64,000 nucleotides of DNA, from contig CAWFEA010000001.1 of assembly GCA_963814745.1 (NCBI GenBank), forward strand, positions 1-64,000. Direction: 5' to 3'. The stretch comes from CAWBRT01 sp963814745 (GTDB taxonomy: Bacteria > Acidobacteriota > Terriglobia > Terriglobales > Acidobacteriaceae). The notes beneath the pieces were generated by a model. It did not search any database. It saw only the letters and a list, made by a program, of their open reading frames with translations, and was not told the origin of the DNA. Both the position numbers and the translations under genes were made by a program. Shown here in pieces: positions 7,960 to 18,045 of this stretch. Positions within the stretch are counted from its first letter, which is position 1, and each line of letters opens with the position of its first letter.

Positions 7960-8391
7960 GTGCGCCGCGCGAGTGAACCTCACGTCGGGACTCCTCGCTG
8001 GGCGTTATTGACGCGAATTCGCAGGTACGCCTTAGCTGCAGTTGACTATGCCCGTCCGTCTGCAGAAGCGCAGGTGCGACCGAGACCAGAGCTAAATCGA
8101 CCTTGCCAAAAACTCGCCACAAAAACCTTCCTCGCCAACAAAATTCACACCTTTAACAGTTGCCGCATGTTGAAAACACGTAAGTTACTGAAAAACCGAA
8201 CTCCCCTGGGGAATTCGGTTTACAGATTCGACCGCTACAGTGAGGGCCGGTTGGCACGAACCGAGATGCCCGGCCCCCGGAAAACCGGCGGGTTGGGCAT
8301 CCCGGACGCGGGCGTGTATTATCATCGCTCTTGGACAAACACTCCCGGCAGCGGCCCATGGCCGCCCGCCAACCAGAGAACCGCATGAGTG
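7960..8391. other. Intergenic region upstream of fabZ
   Basis: No gene is supportable here. A strong hairpin lies at 8193-8221 (stem AAACCGAA/TTCGGTTT). The region separates the mobile-element zone from the housekeeping genes and probably holds the fabZ-lpxA promoter. Confidence 0.5.
8193..8221 (-). terminator. Strong hairpin, terminator-like on the minus strand
   Basis: Stem AAACCGAA (8193-8200) pairs with TTCGGTTT (8214-8221), with an inner CCCC/GGGG stem. A short T run follows on the minus strand only. No minus-strand gene ends here, so its role is unclear. Confidence 0.4.
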
Positions 8392-8904
8392 ATGAACCGA
8401 ATATTACGGTCGAACGAGGCCAGCGTGTTGGATGGCGGCCGACTCGACATTCAGCAGATCCAGAGCATTCTTCCCCACCGCTATCCTTTCCTGCTGATTG
8501 ACCGCGTGTTGGAAATCGAGCGCAGGAAGCGCATCGTCGCCGTCAAGAACGTGACGGTAAACGAGCCCTTTTTCAGCGGCCACTTTCCCGGCCGGCCGAT
8601 CATGCCGGGAGTGCTGATCATCGAGGCGATGGCGCAGGCCGGGGCCACGCTGCTGCTGACGGAGGTTCCGGACCGCCATGGCAAGCTAATGGTTTTTACT
8701 GGCATCGAGCGCGCCAAATTCCGCCGGCCGGTGGTTCCCGGCGACCAGTTGCGGCTCGATGTTGGAGTGATTGTCTGGCGAAGCCACGCGGTGAAGATGC
8801 TGGGCAAGGCGCTGGTAGACGGCAAACTTGCCTGCGAGGCGACCATCAGTTGCCGGTTGGTAGACATGCCCGGCTCCGGAAATCAGGAGCCCCCAGGCGA
8901 ATGA
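8392..8904 (+). CDS. fabZ: 3-hydroxyacyl-ACP dehydratase FabZ
   Basis: About 170 residues of a hot-dog fold enzyme that dehydrates 3-hydroxyacyl-ACP in fatty acid elongation. The family signatures are LPHRYPFLLIDRV and the catalytic FSGHFPGRPIMPGVLIIEA, with the active-site His and Glu. The ATG at 8392 (after GTG 8389) gives a slightly long N-terminus; a later GTG could also serve. Its stop overlaps the lpxA start by 4 bp (ATGA). The fabZ-lpxA pairing is the common lipid A arrangement, supplying and using 3-hydroxyacyl-ACP. Confidence 0.96.
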   Translation: MNRILRSNEASVLDGGRLDIQQIQSILPHRYPFLLIDRVLEIERRKRIVAVKNVTVNEPFFSGHFPGRPIMPGVLIIEAMAQAGATLLLTEVPDRHGKLMVFTGIERAKFRRPVVPGDQLRLDVGVIVWRSHAVKMLGKALVDGKLACEATISCRLVDMPGSGNQEPPGE

Positions 8905-9677
8905 AAATTCATCCCAGCGCGGTCGTCGATCCGGCGGCAAAAATTCCAGCGTCCGGCAGCATCGGCCCGTTTTGCCATGTAGGCGCCGAGGTGGAATTGA
9001 GCGAGGATTGTGAACTCATCTCTCACGTGGTGTTGCAGGGGCCGTCGCGAATCGGCGCCCGTAACCGTATCTATCCCTTCGCCAGCGTCGGCATGGGTCC
9101 GCAGGACCTCAGTTACAAGGGCGAGCCTACCCGCCTCGAAATCGGCGACGACAATCAGGTTCGGGAGTTCGCCACCATTCACCGCGGCACCGTCAAAGGC
9201 GGGGGCGTAACCAGCATCGGCAGTCACACGCTGATCATGGCATACGCCCACGTTGCCCACGATTGCCACATTGGCGACTGGGTCATCATGGCCAACGCCG
9301 CCACCTTGGCCGGACACGTCACGGTGGAAGATTACGCCGTGGTCGGGGCCTTGTGCCCGGTGCATCAGTTCGTGAGGATAGGCAGGCACGCTTACATCGG
9401 CGGCGGAACCACGATTACCCAGGACGTGCTTCCATTCTCCAAGACCAGCGCGGTGCGCGACGTCCATGCCTACGGCGCCAATTCGTTGGGCCTGGCGCGG
9501 CGTGGGTTCTCGCCGGAGCGCATACGCAAGATCCAGCACGCCTTTCGCGTGCTGCTGGCTTCCAGGCTGAACACCTCGCAGGCCGTCGAGCGGCTGTGCG
9601 GCGAGGGCGACCTGGGCGAAGACGTCGAGGTCCTGATCCGCTTCATTCGCGAGTCGGAGCGCGGAGTGCTGAAGTAG
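8901..9677 (+). CDS. lpxA: UDP-N-acetylglucosamine acyltransferase LpxA
   Basis: 258 residues; catalyses the first step of lipid A synthesis, moving a 3-hydroxyacyl chain from ACP to UDP-GlcNAc in the cytoplasm. The left-handed beta-helix hexapeptide repeats are evident from residue 1 (IHPSAVVDPAAKI, SIGPFCHVG). The catalytic His region reads AYAHVAHDCHIGDW, followed by GALCPVHQFVRIGRHAYIGGG. The C-terminal helical part ends RFIRESERGV. The ATG at 8901 overlaps the fabZ stop. This gene marks the host as an LPS-making diderm. Confidence 0.97.
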   Translation: MKIHPSAVVDPAAKIPASGSIGPFCHVGAEVELSEDCELISHVVLQGPSRIGARNRIYPFASVGMGPQDLSYKGEPTRLEIGDDNQVREFATIHRGTVKGGGVTSIGSHTLIMAYAHVAHDCHIGDWVIMANAATLAGHVTVEDYAVVGALCPVHQFVRIGRHAYIGGGTTITQDVLPFSKTSAVRDVHAYGANSLGLARRGFSPERIRKIQHAFRVLLASRLNTSQAVERLCGEGDLGEDVEVLIRFIRESERGVLK

Positions 9678-9761
9678 TTCCACTAACGGCGGCAAAACTA
9701 CGCTCTAGCAAAATCCCTCCCCTTCGTGGCATTCTGATTTGGCGGGAAGGAAGTGAATAGC

Positions 9762-10602
9762 ATGTTGAAAGCGATGTCGACTTTCGTGCACGTCCGTGAG
9801 CGTTTGCATCCGGGATTGCTGGACAACCTGGTCAAAGGCGGCGCGCAGGCCATCGAAGTGTTCGCCGCCAGGGGGCACTTCGACTACACCAGTCCGCAAC
9901 ACATCCGTGAGATCGCGGCGTGGTTCCATGGCAACGGCACGCTATTTCATTCCATGCACTCGCCGATGTACAGCGATGCCGAATGGGACCGCGGCGGGCC
10001 GGCGCTGAACATCGCCAGCCGCGACCGCAAAACCTGCATCGAGGCGATGGACGAAATCAAGCGGGCCATTGAAGTTGCGGAAAAGGCTCCCTTCAAGTTC
10101 CTGGTGCAGCACATCGGAGCCGGAGGCGAGGAGTTCGACGAGCACAAGTTTGATGCTGCCATGACCTCGATCGAGCATCTCAGGGCCTTTGCCAAGCCTC
10201 TGGGCGTGCGCATCCTGCGTGGAAAATATACCGAATGAGCTCTCCACCCCCGCCCGCCTTGTCGAGTTTATCCACATCACCCACCTCGATGACGTGGGGG
10301 TTTGTTTCGACATCGGGCACGCCAACATGGGAGATGGTGTGGCGGCGAGCTTTGAACTTTTGAAGTCCTTTATCCGCTCGACCCATGTTCACGACAACGA
10401 TGGCGATCGCGACACCCATCTGTGGCCCGGCAAAGGCAAAATCGACTGGAAACAAACCATGGATTTGCTGCGCCAGGCGCCGCAGATTCCGCCGCTGCTC
10501 ATGGAGGTGAACGGCGATCCGGACGGCTCACCCGAGTTCGGCGGGAAAATTCCGGAGTTGATGCGGGAAGCCTACCGCAAGCTGGAAATGCCCGAAGACT
10601 GA
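9762..10602 (+). CDS. Sugar phosphate isomerase/epimerase family protein (frame break)
   Basis: A TIM-barrel of the xylose isomerase-like family, about 280 residues once a frame break near 10214-10222 is healed. The first part contains GGAQAIEVFAARGHFDYTS and FLVQHIGAGG. After the break the other frame continues with VENIPNELSTPARLVEFI, GVCFDIGHANMGDG and STHVHDNDGDRDTHLWPGKG, the typical metal-binding loops (Glu, Asp/His, HVHDN). A single missing or extra base explains the split, so an error in the sequence is more likely than decay. GGAAGG precedes the chosen ATG. The substrate is unknown. Confidence 0.82.
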
Positions 10603-10848
10603 CCCGGCAAGGCGCTCGGGTTTGCAATCGAGCAACTTGGCCGGGAGACGTTGCTTTCAGGGGATTCACTTAAGCCTGGGCTGTCGATTTCCAAGGGGTT
10701 TACCTGTCCTTCGCGCGAATCGAAGGTTGATAGTTTCCGGCTGGCAACTTTCTTGTCTTCTGCGCCCATCTAGCCTACGATTTCATCAAGCGGCATATCT
10801 GTCGGCAAATCGGCGCTGCCGCTCGCTATCCGTCCGGAGGGATTATTT

Positions 10849-11046
10849 ATGATTGCCAATTTAGGGATGCCGGGAGTTCTTGGGATATTGTCGCCGCCTG
10901 AAGTTCTGGTGATTTTGTTTATTGTTCTGCTTATTTTCGGTCCCAAAAAACTTGGCGATCTCGGTAAGGGACTTGGGGAAGGTATCCGCAGTTTCAAATC
11001 CAGCTTATCGGGCAACGAGCCGGAAGCCAAGAAGTCCGGAAACTAA
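10849..11046 (+). CDS. tatA: Twin-arginine translocase subunit TatA/E
   Basis: 65 residues. One N-terminal membrane helix (PPEVLVILFIVLLIFGPKKL) is followed by the hinge Phe-Gly and an amphipathic helix (LGDLGKGLGEGIRSFKSSL). TatA forms the pore that moves folded proteins with twin-Arg signals across the inner membrane. GGAGGGATT precedes the start. tatB-like and a second tatA-like gene lie downstream; no tatC is present in the window. Confidence 0.95.
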   Translation: MIANLGMPGVLGILSPPEVLVILFIVLLIFGPKKLGDLGKGLGEGIRSFKSSLSGNEPEAKKSGN

Positions 11047-11096
11047 GAACGCGGAACCTACGAATACGGAAATAAAAAAATAGCTGGAACTTCTCT

Positions 11097-11435
11097 ATGC
11101 CGGACATGTTGTTCATCATGCTTTTGGCCGTGCTCTTGTTCGGCCCCAAGAAGCTGCCCGAGGTAGCTCGCCAGATCGCGCGCTTCAAGAACGCCCGCGA
11201 CAACCTGAAGGCGCAATTGCAAACCGAGTTCGGCAAGCTGGAGGCGGAGACGCGGGACATCATGCCTTCCGGGGCTCAGGATCTGAGAAGCGCCTTCGAA
11301 CCGCTGACCAATCTGCGCGAGCACTTTGAGAGGGCCATCACCTCGCGCATTGAGGCCGAGGACAAACCCAAGGAATTGCCGGCTGCCCCGGCGATCGAAG
11401 CACCTGCCCCTGAAGCGCAACCCAAGACAACCTGA
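11097..11435 (+). CDS. tatB: Sec-independent translocase TatB-like protein
   Basis: 112 residues: a short N-terminal helix (MLFIMLLAVLLFGPKKLPE) and a long charged amphipathic helix (ARQIARFKNARDNLKAQL), then an Ala/Pro-rich tail. The longer C-terminal part and the arrangement after tatA suggest TatB, the subunit that receives substrates together with TatC. A TatA paralogue is the alternative. It lies 50 bp after tatA. Confidence 0.85.
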   Translation: MPDMLFIMLLAVLLFGPKKLPEVARQIARFKNARDNLKAQLQTEFGKLEAETRDIMPSGAQDLRSAFEPLTNLREHFERAITSRIEAEDKPKELPAAPAIEAPAPEAQPKTT

Positions 11436-11517
11436 TCGCACCGGGCATTTCGCGAGTCCGATCGCCAGTCGGGTCGCACAGCTACAGCCCGCCATACTAA
11501 TCAGGAGGCTTTCCGGC

Positions 11518-12926
11518 ATGGGCGCCCACAATGTCCCGATCATCCTGTCGATTGTCATTGCCTATCTGTTTCTGACCGTATTGTTGAGCCTGTGGACCAA
11601 GAAATTCACCAGCACAAGCCTCCCGATTCATGACCGGCGGGCGGGACATGGGCGTGTTCGTCATCGGCGTTCTGATGATGTCGGAGTTCATCGGTTCCGC
11701 CGCCACCATGGGCACGGCCGAAGCCTCCTATGGCAAAGGCATTTCCGCCGCCTGGAATCTGGTCAGCATGTGCCTGGCCTTTGTCTTGTTTGCCTACTTC
11801 ATGGCTTCCAGGTTTCAGAGGCTGGGTGAATATACGATCTCCGGAGCCATCGCCACCCGGTACGGCGAAAGGGTCAGGTTGACGACCTCCGTGATCATGA
11901 TCTACGCGCTGATGGTGGTAAACATCAGCATGTATGTCGGCGGCGCCGCCACCATCGCAACCATCCTGCACCTGCCCACCTTCACGGGAATCTTGATCAC
12001 CGGCGCGGTTACGATCCTGTATGTAGCGGTCGGTGGAATCAAGGGAGTTGCTTATACCAATTTGATTCATGCCTCCATCAAGTACTTCGGCCTGATCATT
12101 ACCACCGTGGTGGCGCTGCGGTTCAGCGGCGGCAGCTTGACGCACCTGCGGGAAGCCATGCCGCCCATTTATTTTTCCCTCACCGGGCGTTGGCGTTCCG
12201 ACGATCATCGCCTGGACCATCGGCAATATCGGAGCTGTCTTCTCGACCCAGTACGTGATTCAGGCGATTGCGGCCATCCAAGACGAGCAAAAGGCCAGGA
12301 AGGCAAGCATTCTGGCCGGATTGCTGATGATTCCCGTCGGCCTGATGTCGGCGTTCATCGGGGTTGCGGCTAAGTATGTGTTTCCACAAATCAAGGGAGT
12401 CAGCGCCATTCCCACGTTGGCCGCCCGCATGGACCCGTGGTTCGGCGGCCTGGTGATTGCGGGCCTGGTGGCGGCGGTCTTCGGCACGGTTTCCGCCGCT
12501 ACCCTGGGCTCGACTGCCCTGGTGATGAAAGACATCTATGTGCCGCTGGTAAAGCCGGACGAGAAGCATACGCTGATCGCCACCCGCGTATTATCCATCG
12601 CCATCGGTTTGCTGCCGATACCCTTTGCCATGTTGATGCCGGGCGTGTTGAAGACCATTTTTTTCGCCCGGGCGCTAAGGACTTCGATCGCCATCGTGGC
12701 CACCTGCATGTTTTTTGCGCCCGGCTTCAGCAGTGGCAAAGGCGCGTTTTGGGGACTGCTGCTGGCTACGCTCGGAGCGACCGGCTGGTTTCTCGCAGGA
12801 AACCCGCTGGGAATTGACAACATATACGTGGCAGCCGCGATTCCGCTGGCCGTCATGGCAATCGACCACCTTCTGAAAGGTGCAGCTTCGGGGTCTGGGA
12901 TTGCGAAGGGAGCAGGAACACCATGA
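11518..12926 (+). CDS. Sodium:solute symporter family transporter (two frame breaks)
   Basis: An SSS-family permease recovered over three frames: ATG 11518 with AGGAGG at 11502; a break near 11615-11627; a second near 12183-12187. Pieces in order include IILSIVIAYLFLTVLLSLW, MTGGRDMGVFVIGVLMMSE, EFIGSAATMGTAEASYGKG, then GVPTIIAWTIGNIGAVFS and VFGTVSAATLGSTALVMKD. Multiple membrane helices and the Na-site region (GSAATMGTAEA) fit the family. It ends in an ATGA overlap with the ubiD-like gene, suggesting that it imports the substrate of that decarboxylase. The breaks are probably sequence errors. Confidence 0.82.
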
Positions 12927-14266
12927 CAATAACCTCCATGCGTCAGTGGCTTGCGGTCCTGGCGGAAGAGAAACGGTTGAAAGTGGTCAGCCGCAAGGTT
13001 AGTCTGCGACACGAGTTGGCCGCCGTCGGCAAGCGAGCCGACGGGCGCTGGGCCGTGCAGTTCAACCATCCCGATGATTTCGACATCCCGGTTGTGACCG
13101 GCATCGCCGGCAGCAGGGCTTTTTTGGCCAAGGCGATGGGGGTTGACGTGGCGTGCGTCTCCGAACATTTTTCGTGGGCGCAAGCTCATCCCACAGTCTG
13201 CGCGATGGTGGACCGCGCCGCAGCCCCGGTGAAACAGGTCGTCACCACCGCCGTCGACCTTGGCTGCTTGCCGATACCGGTGCACCACGAAAAGGATGGC
13301 GGCCGTTACCTCACCGCCGGACTCCTGGTGTCCAAGGACCCTTCCACCGGCACCCGGAACGTATCCATTCATCGTTTGCAGGTGCTGGGGCCGGACCGGC
13401 TGGGAATTCTGATTCTGCCGCGTCATCTGTCGCACTTCTATCGTGCCGCCGAAAAGGCGGGCAAAGCGCTGGAGGTGGCCATCGCGATCGGCGTCGATCC
13501 GGTGCTGCTGCTTTCTTCGCAGGCGCTGACGCCGCTGGGGTTCGATGAATTCACGATTGCCGGCACGCTATATGGAGAACCGTTGAAGCTGGTGAAGTGC
13601 GAAACCGTGGATCTGGAAGTTCCCGCCGAGGCGGAGATCGTACTGGAAGGCCGAATCCCCCCGGACGTGCGCGAATCCGAAGGGCCTTTTGGCGAATATC
13701 CGAAATACTATGGGCCGCCTACCCTTAAGCCCGTGGTGGAATTGACGGCCATGACCATGCGCCGCAATCCCATCTATCACACCATTGTTCCGGCTACTCT
13801 GGAGCACCTGCTCATCGGTTCGGTCTCGCGCGAAGGCGGCATGCTGGAGGTTATCAGGGCGGCGGTGCCAAACACGCTCGCCGTACACCTGACCCCGGGC
13901 GGGACCTGCCGCTATCACGCCGTAGTCCAGATCGATAAGCGCCACGAGGGCGAAGCGAAGAACGCCATGATGGCGGCCTTCGCCAGCAGTCAGGAGATCA
14001 AGCGCGTCGTCGTCGTCAACAAGGACGTGGATATCTTCGACCCGGTGGAAGTCGAATGGGCAATCGCCACCCGCTTCCAGGCGGGACGGGACTGCACGAT
14101 CATCACCCGCGCTTTAGGAAGCAAGCTGGATCCGTCGGGCGAGGACGGAGTCAGCGACAAACTGGGAATCGACGCCACGGTTCCGCATGGCGCTGATCCT
14201 TTCCGCTATGAACGCATTCGGATTCCGGGAGAAGAGAATATCGATTTGGCATCGTACTTCGATTAA
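12923..14266 (+). CDS. UbiD-family decarboxylase
   Basis: 447 residues of the prenylated-FMN-dependent UbiD fold. These enzymes reversibly decarboxylate aromatic or alpha,beta-unsaturated acids, UbiD itself acting on the ubiquinone precursor. The conserved catalytic patch reads DVRESEGPFGEYPKYYGPP, with the Glu residues of the ER-E network; SIHRLQVLGPDRLGI is also typical. At 447 residues it is somewhat shorter than E. coli UbiD (about 490). The start overlaps the symporter stop by 4 bp. A transporter partner and the absence of ubiquinone genes nearby make an aromatic-acid catabolic role as likely as quinone synthesis. Confidence 0.9.
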   Translation: MTITSMRQWLAVLAEEKRLKVVSRKVSLRHELAAVGKRADGRWAVQFNHPDDFDIPVVTGIAGSRAFLAKAMGVDVACVSEHFSWAQAHPTVCAMVDRAAAPVKQVVTTAVDLGCLPIPVHHEKDGGRYLTAGLLVSKDPSTGTRNVSIHRLQVLGPDRLGILILPRHLSHFYRAAEKAGKALEVAIAIGVDPVLLLSSQALTPLGFDEFTIAGTLYGEPLKLVKCETVDLEVPAEAEIVLEGRIPPDVRESEGPFGEYPKYYGPPTLKPVVELTAMTMRRNPIYHTIVPATLEHLLIGSVSREGGMLEVIRAAVPNTLAVHLTPGGTCRYHAVVQIDKRHEGEAKNAMMAAFASSQEIKRVVVVNKDVDIFDPVEVEWAIATRFQAGRDCTIITRALGSKLDPSGEDGVSDKLGIDATVPHGADPFRYERIRIPGEENIDLASYFD

Positions 14267-14399
14267 GGAGTCGCCAACCGGGCGCTCTGAATGCTGAATC
14301 CTTTGACTGCGCGACGGCGCTCGCCTAGACTTGGACGATCGCCCAGTGCCCAGCGGAATTCGCCGCCTAACGTCGGCGTGGACGCGTATTGGAGGCCGT

Positions 14400-14577
14400 A
14401 TGATTGGCAAGCTCGGATTACCGGAGCTGCTCGTGATTCTTGGTATCGCCCTGCTGATTTTCGCCGGGAAAGATTTCCGACCTTGGCAAGAGTTTGGGCG
14501 AAGGCATTCGCAACTTCAAGTCCGCGATCGGCAGCGGTAAGGACGCCGAAAGCGATCCCCCGGCGGAAAAGAAGTGA
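14400..14577 (+). CDS. Second TatA/E-like protein (frame break)
   Basis: The ATG at 14400 has GGAGG 4 bp upstream. The frame gives LGLPELLVILGIALLIFAGK; after a break near 14467-14473 (GGGAAAG) another frame gives ISDLGKSLGEGIRNF and ends at TGA 14575. The total is 178 nt, one off a multiple of three. The helix-hinge-amphipathic layout is TatA/TatE. A missing base in the G/A run is the simplest explanation. Confidence 0.8.
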
Positions 14578-14607
14578 CTCTGATTTCCGCGACTCTGCCT
14601 GTGCCGG

Positions 14608-15186
14608 CTAGCCGCCAATCCCGTGCTCGCGCAGCATGCGATACACCAGGGCAACCGGCAGTCCCACCACATTGCAGTAATCCCCTCGAATCCCGCTGAT
14701 CCAGCGCGAAGCTCTGCCCTGGATGGCGTAAGCCCCGGCCTTGTCGAGAGGTTCCGCCGTCGCCACGTAGTCGTCGATTTCGCCATCGCTCAGCGGCTCG
14801 AACCTGACCTCGGTTGACTCCAGGCGCACGTCGTTAAATTCGCCTTCGCCCGGGTTCCGTCCACGCAGGCAGACACCGGTGATCACCTCGTGCGCCCGGC
14901 CCGAGAGCAGGCGCAGCATCCTCCTCGCATCGTCGCCATCGCCCGGTTTGCCCAGCACCAGTTGATCCACCACCACCACCGTGTCAGCGGCCAGCACGCG
15001 GAGTCGGGAGGCTTCCACGCCGGCCACTGCCGCCGCTTTTTCGTCCGCCAGCCGCATCACGAAATGTTCGGGCGACTCATTCGCCCAGCGCGTTTCCGCG
15101 ATCTCCGCCGCGCGCACCCGGAACTCTATTCCCGCGCTCCGCAGCAACTCCGCCCTTCTCGGTGACGTCGAGGCCAGTATCAGCAT
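14608..15186 (-). CDS. maf: Maf-like nucleoside triphosphate pyrophosphatase
   Basis: 192 residues. Maf enzymes hydrolyse non-canonical or certain canonical NTPs to NMP plus pyrophosphate. The N-terminal signature is LILASTSPRRAELL, the centre has VLAADTVVVVD, and the C-terminus has the typical KAGAYAIQGRASRWI and GDYCNVVGLPVALV. The length is as usual. It is transcribed against tatA2 and away from a 246-bp gap in which I see no gene. Confidence 0.95.
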   Translation of the reverse strand: MLILASTSPRRAELLRSAGIEFRVRAAEIAETRWANESPEHFVMRLADEKAAAVAGVEASRLRVLAADTVVVVDQLVLGKPGDGDDARRMLRLLSGRAHEVITGVCLRGRNPGEGEFNDVRLESTEVRFEPLSDGEIDDYVATAEPLDKAGAYAIQGRASRWISGIRGDYCNVVGLPVALVYRMLREHGIGG

Positions 15187-15432
15187 GCTTCGATTCTAAA
15201 GCGGTTCGCCCCGTGCATCCAACCAACCAGCATGACCGTCCGATCGCTAGTGCCGAGCAAGTCATTGGCGAATCAATACGGCGCGACTGTTCTCCAAAGC
15301 CCATCGCGAGTCACGTTCCGCGTCTGGGCGCCCAACGCTAAGAAGATGGCTACGCGGTGCGCGTCTGTGCGAAGTAAGACACCAGGTAAGACATCGGCGC
15401 TGACTCACGTCACGAACTCGCGGGCGACCTCG

Positions 15433-16712
15433 CTAGCTAAGCTCGACTTTTTTCATCAGCCTGCCCACGCGGAACAGCCATTGCACGGGAACCGTCGTCG
15501 TCAGATACAAGTCGCGAGTCTGCCGGCCATCGATGCGCACCGAACCGGCTTTGATTTTCCTCTGAGCATCGGAAGCAGAGTCAGCCAGGCCGGCCTTGAA
15601 GATAAGTTTGTCGAGTCGGATAGAAATTGAAGAAGAAGCCGACCCGCTTATATCAAATGAGCCAGAACCAACGTAACTGTAATCACCCAGTTCTTTCTCC
15701 GTCAAGGCCACCTGCTCTATATTTTCCGGCGCTTCGCCGCTTTGGAACTGGCGAGTCCAGTTGGCGTCGGCTTCTTCGGCCTTCGCCGCCGAATGAAAGT
15801 CGGTGATGATAAGCTTGGCGAGATCTTTTTTCGCCTGCATGGGATGCAGTTCCCCGCTCTCGACGCGCTTCTGCAGCGTCTCAATCTCCGGAATCGTCAA
15901 GTCGGTAAGCAGCTCGTAATAGCGCCACATCAACGAGTCGGAGATCGACATGAGTTTGCCGAACATCTCGGCGGGCGCCTCGGTAATGCCGACGTAATTG
16001 CCGTAAGACTTCGACATCTTCTGCACGCCGTCGAGGCCTTCGAGCAGCGGCGTGGTCAGCACGATCTGCGGCGGCTGTCCGTAGTGGCGTTGCAGTTCGC
16101 GGCCGACCAGCAGGTTGAACTTCTGGTCGGTGCCGCCGAGTTCGACATCGGCCTTGAGCGCGACCGAGTCGTATCCCTGGGTGAGGGGATACAGCAGCTC
16201 GTGAACGGCGATGGGCTTTTCTTCCTGAAAGCGCTTGTGGAAGTCCTCGCGCTCGAGCATCTGCGAAACGGTGAACTTGGCGGCCAGGCGGATGAAGCCC
16301 TCGAAGCCGAGCGCGAACAGCCATTCGCTGTTGAAGCGGACTTCGGTCTTTTCCGGGTCGAGAATCTTGAAGACCTGCGCCTTGTAGGTTTCGGCGTTGG
16401 CGTCGATCTGCTCGCGGGTGAGCGGCGGACGCGTGGCGTTGCGGCCCGTGGGATCGCCGATCAGTCCGGTGCCGTCGCCGATGAGGAAGATGGCGGTGTG
16501 GCCCATGTCCTGAAAGTGTTTGAGCTTGCGCATGAGCACCGTGTGGCCGAGGTGCAGGTCGGGCGCGGTGGGGTCCATGCCGAGCTTGATGCGCAGCGGA
16601 CGGCCGGACTTGCGCGATTCCTCGAGCCGCTCGCGCAGGTCGTCTCGCGGATGATCTCAACCGCGCCTTTGCGCAGATATTGCATCTGTTCTTCAACGGG
16701 ACGGAAAGCCAT
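15433..16712 (-). CDS. tyrS: Tyrosyl-tRNA synthetase (one frame break)
   Basis: Attaches Tyr to its tRNA. The N-terminus (MAFRPVEEQMQYLRKGAVEI) lies in one frame and the rest in another; one base near 16643 separates them. The class I signatures are DPTAPDLHLGH (HIGH) and GVQKMSKSYGN (KMSKS). A C-terminal S4 RNA-binding domain starts at RLDKLIFKAGLADSASDAQ. The organisation matches the TyrRS type with DLHLGHTVLMRKL. The gene is essential, so the break is almost certainly a sequence error. Confidence 0.94.
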
Positions 16713-16915
16713 ATCGCCCGATTATACGAGACGGCTCAAAGATTGGTGGTGCGGCGTCAAGGTAACGGCCTTACCAACGCCGCGCTCAGCTCGGTTCCAT
16801 AGCGGTCTTTGTCGTATCTGGGCAACCGGCGCCGCAACTGCCTCTCGGAGCCGCGCCGGTTTCATGTGATTGTCATGCCGCCTGTTCTGCCCGACACTTT
16901 ATAATCATCGCCAAC

Positions 16916-17728
16916 ATGCCGCTTGCGGTTTGCATTATCTGTTGCAATGAAGAAGTGAACATCGGGCGCACGCTGTCAAGCGTCTACGAGATCGCCGAGG
17001 AGGTCATTCTCGTCAACTCGGGTTCGACCGACCGCACCCTGGAAATAGCGCGCAGCTTTGGCCCGAAGATCAAGATATTCGCTGAGCCGTGGAAGGGCTT
17101 CGCCCCGCAGAAGAACTCCGCGCTGGAAAAGGCAAGCTGCGACTGGGTACTGAGCCTGGACGCCGATGAAAGCCTGTCGCCGGAACTTTGCGACGAAATT
17201 GCCGGCATCGTTCGACCCGGAAATGACGCAGTCTGCGCAACCCCTGTGGAAAGTGGAGAAGCGGTCGCATATTTCATAGCACGCCGCAACTTTCAATTTG
17301 GCCGTTGGCTGAAGCGCGGCGGCCTCTATCCCGATCCCAAACTGCGGCTGATGCGCCGAGGCAGCGGTCAGGTGGAGAACTGCCCGGTCAATGAGGAACT
17401 TCAGGTATCGGGCAAGACCGGCCGGCTCCGCTCAGATCTGGTTCACCATGCCCATCACACCTTGGCCGACTATATCGAGCATGCCAACCGCTATTCTTCT
17501 CTTGCCGCGGAGATGAAGGGCCCGCGCAGGTTTAGTCTGCTGCATATCCTTGTCAATCCCGCCGCGACCTTCATCTACAATTACGCCTTCCGGCTCGGGT
17601 TCCTCGATGGCCGCGAAGGCCTGCTGTTTCATCTGTATCATTCGGTGTATGTCAGTTTGAAGTACGCCAAGGCTTGGGAATTAAGCCGCGAGCGGCAGAG
17701 AAAAAAATCGGCTGACGCGGAACTATGA
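16916..17728 (+). CDS. Family 2 glycosyltransferase, WaaE/KdtX-like
   Basis: 270 residues with a GT-A fold. The N-terminus AVCIICCNEEVNIGRTL and NSGSTDRTLEIA are the nucleotide-binding elements, DWVLSLDADESLSPEL carries the DxD metal site, and YPDPKLRLMRR is typical of the WaaE-like LPS core glucosyltransferase group. The C-terminal region has membrane-associated helices (FIYNYAFRLGFLDG, LYHSVYVSLKYAKA). Likely role: adding a sugar to the LPS core or another envelope glycan on the cytoplasmic side. The acceptor is not deducible. Confidence 0.88.
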   Translation: MPLAVCIICCNEEVNIGRTLSSVYEIAEEVILVNSGSTDRTLEIARSFGPKIKIFAEPWKGFAPQKNSALEKASCDWVLSLDADESLSPELCDEIAGIVRPGNDAVCATPVESGEAVAYFIARRNFQFGRWLKRGGLYPDPKLRLMRRGSGQVENCPVNEELQVSGKTGRLRSDLVHHAHHTLADYIEHANRYSSLAAEMKGPRRFSLLHILVNPAATFIYNYAFRLGFLDGREGLLFHLYHSVYVSLKYAKAWELSRERQRKKSADAEL

Positions 17729-18045
17729 AGCCGTGGCTTTCCGCTCGCGTCGGTGTTCGATCCGCGATGAGCGCCAAAGCTCATGTGCACACGTGATTCC
17801 CTGCGCCCACGGGATTCGCAGATTAGATACAAATTAACCTTGGTGATCTTTTTTCCGTGCGCCCGGGTTCTGGCGCAACTTTCAAGGTTGTGCCGGGTTT
17901 TCTCTTATGTTTTCCCTCCTGATCTCCAGTTGACTAGGTGTGATCGAATGAGCCCGAGACCTTCGGGCTCGTTTTTTGCCTCCAAGTGGTGCCGGCACGC
18001 ATCCATACAGGTAAGTGCCCCGAAAATGGACGTTTTTTGATCCTT
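17729..18045. other. Intergenic region upstream of moaA
   Basis: It holds a clear terminator-like hairpin at 17950-17977 and GC-rich inverted segments near 17865-17912. A molybdenum-cofactor riboswitch was considered because moaA follows, but I cannot recognise its conserved core. Confidence 0.4.
17950..17977 (+). terminator. Rho-independent terminator upstream of moaA
   Basis: GAGCCCGA (17950-17957) pairs with TCGGGCTC (17963-17970) over a 5-nt loop, followed by GTTTTTT. It is 220 bp after the glycosyltransferase and 69 bp before moaA, so it either ends the upstream transcript or attenuates moaA. Confidence 0.75.

Noticed and set aside
17779..18045. Molybdenum-cofactor riboswitch before moaA
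   Set aside because: The structured leader is suggestive, but the conserved core could not be recognised; only the terminator is reported.
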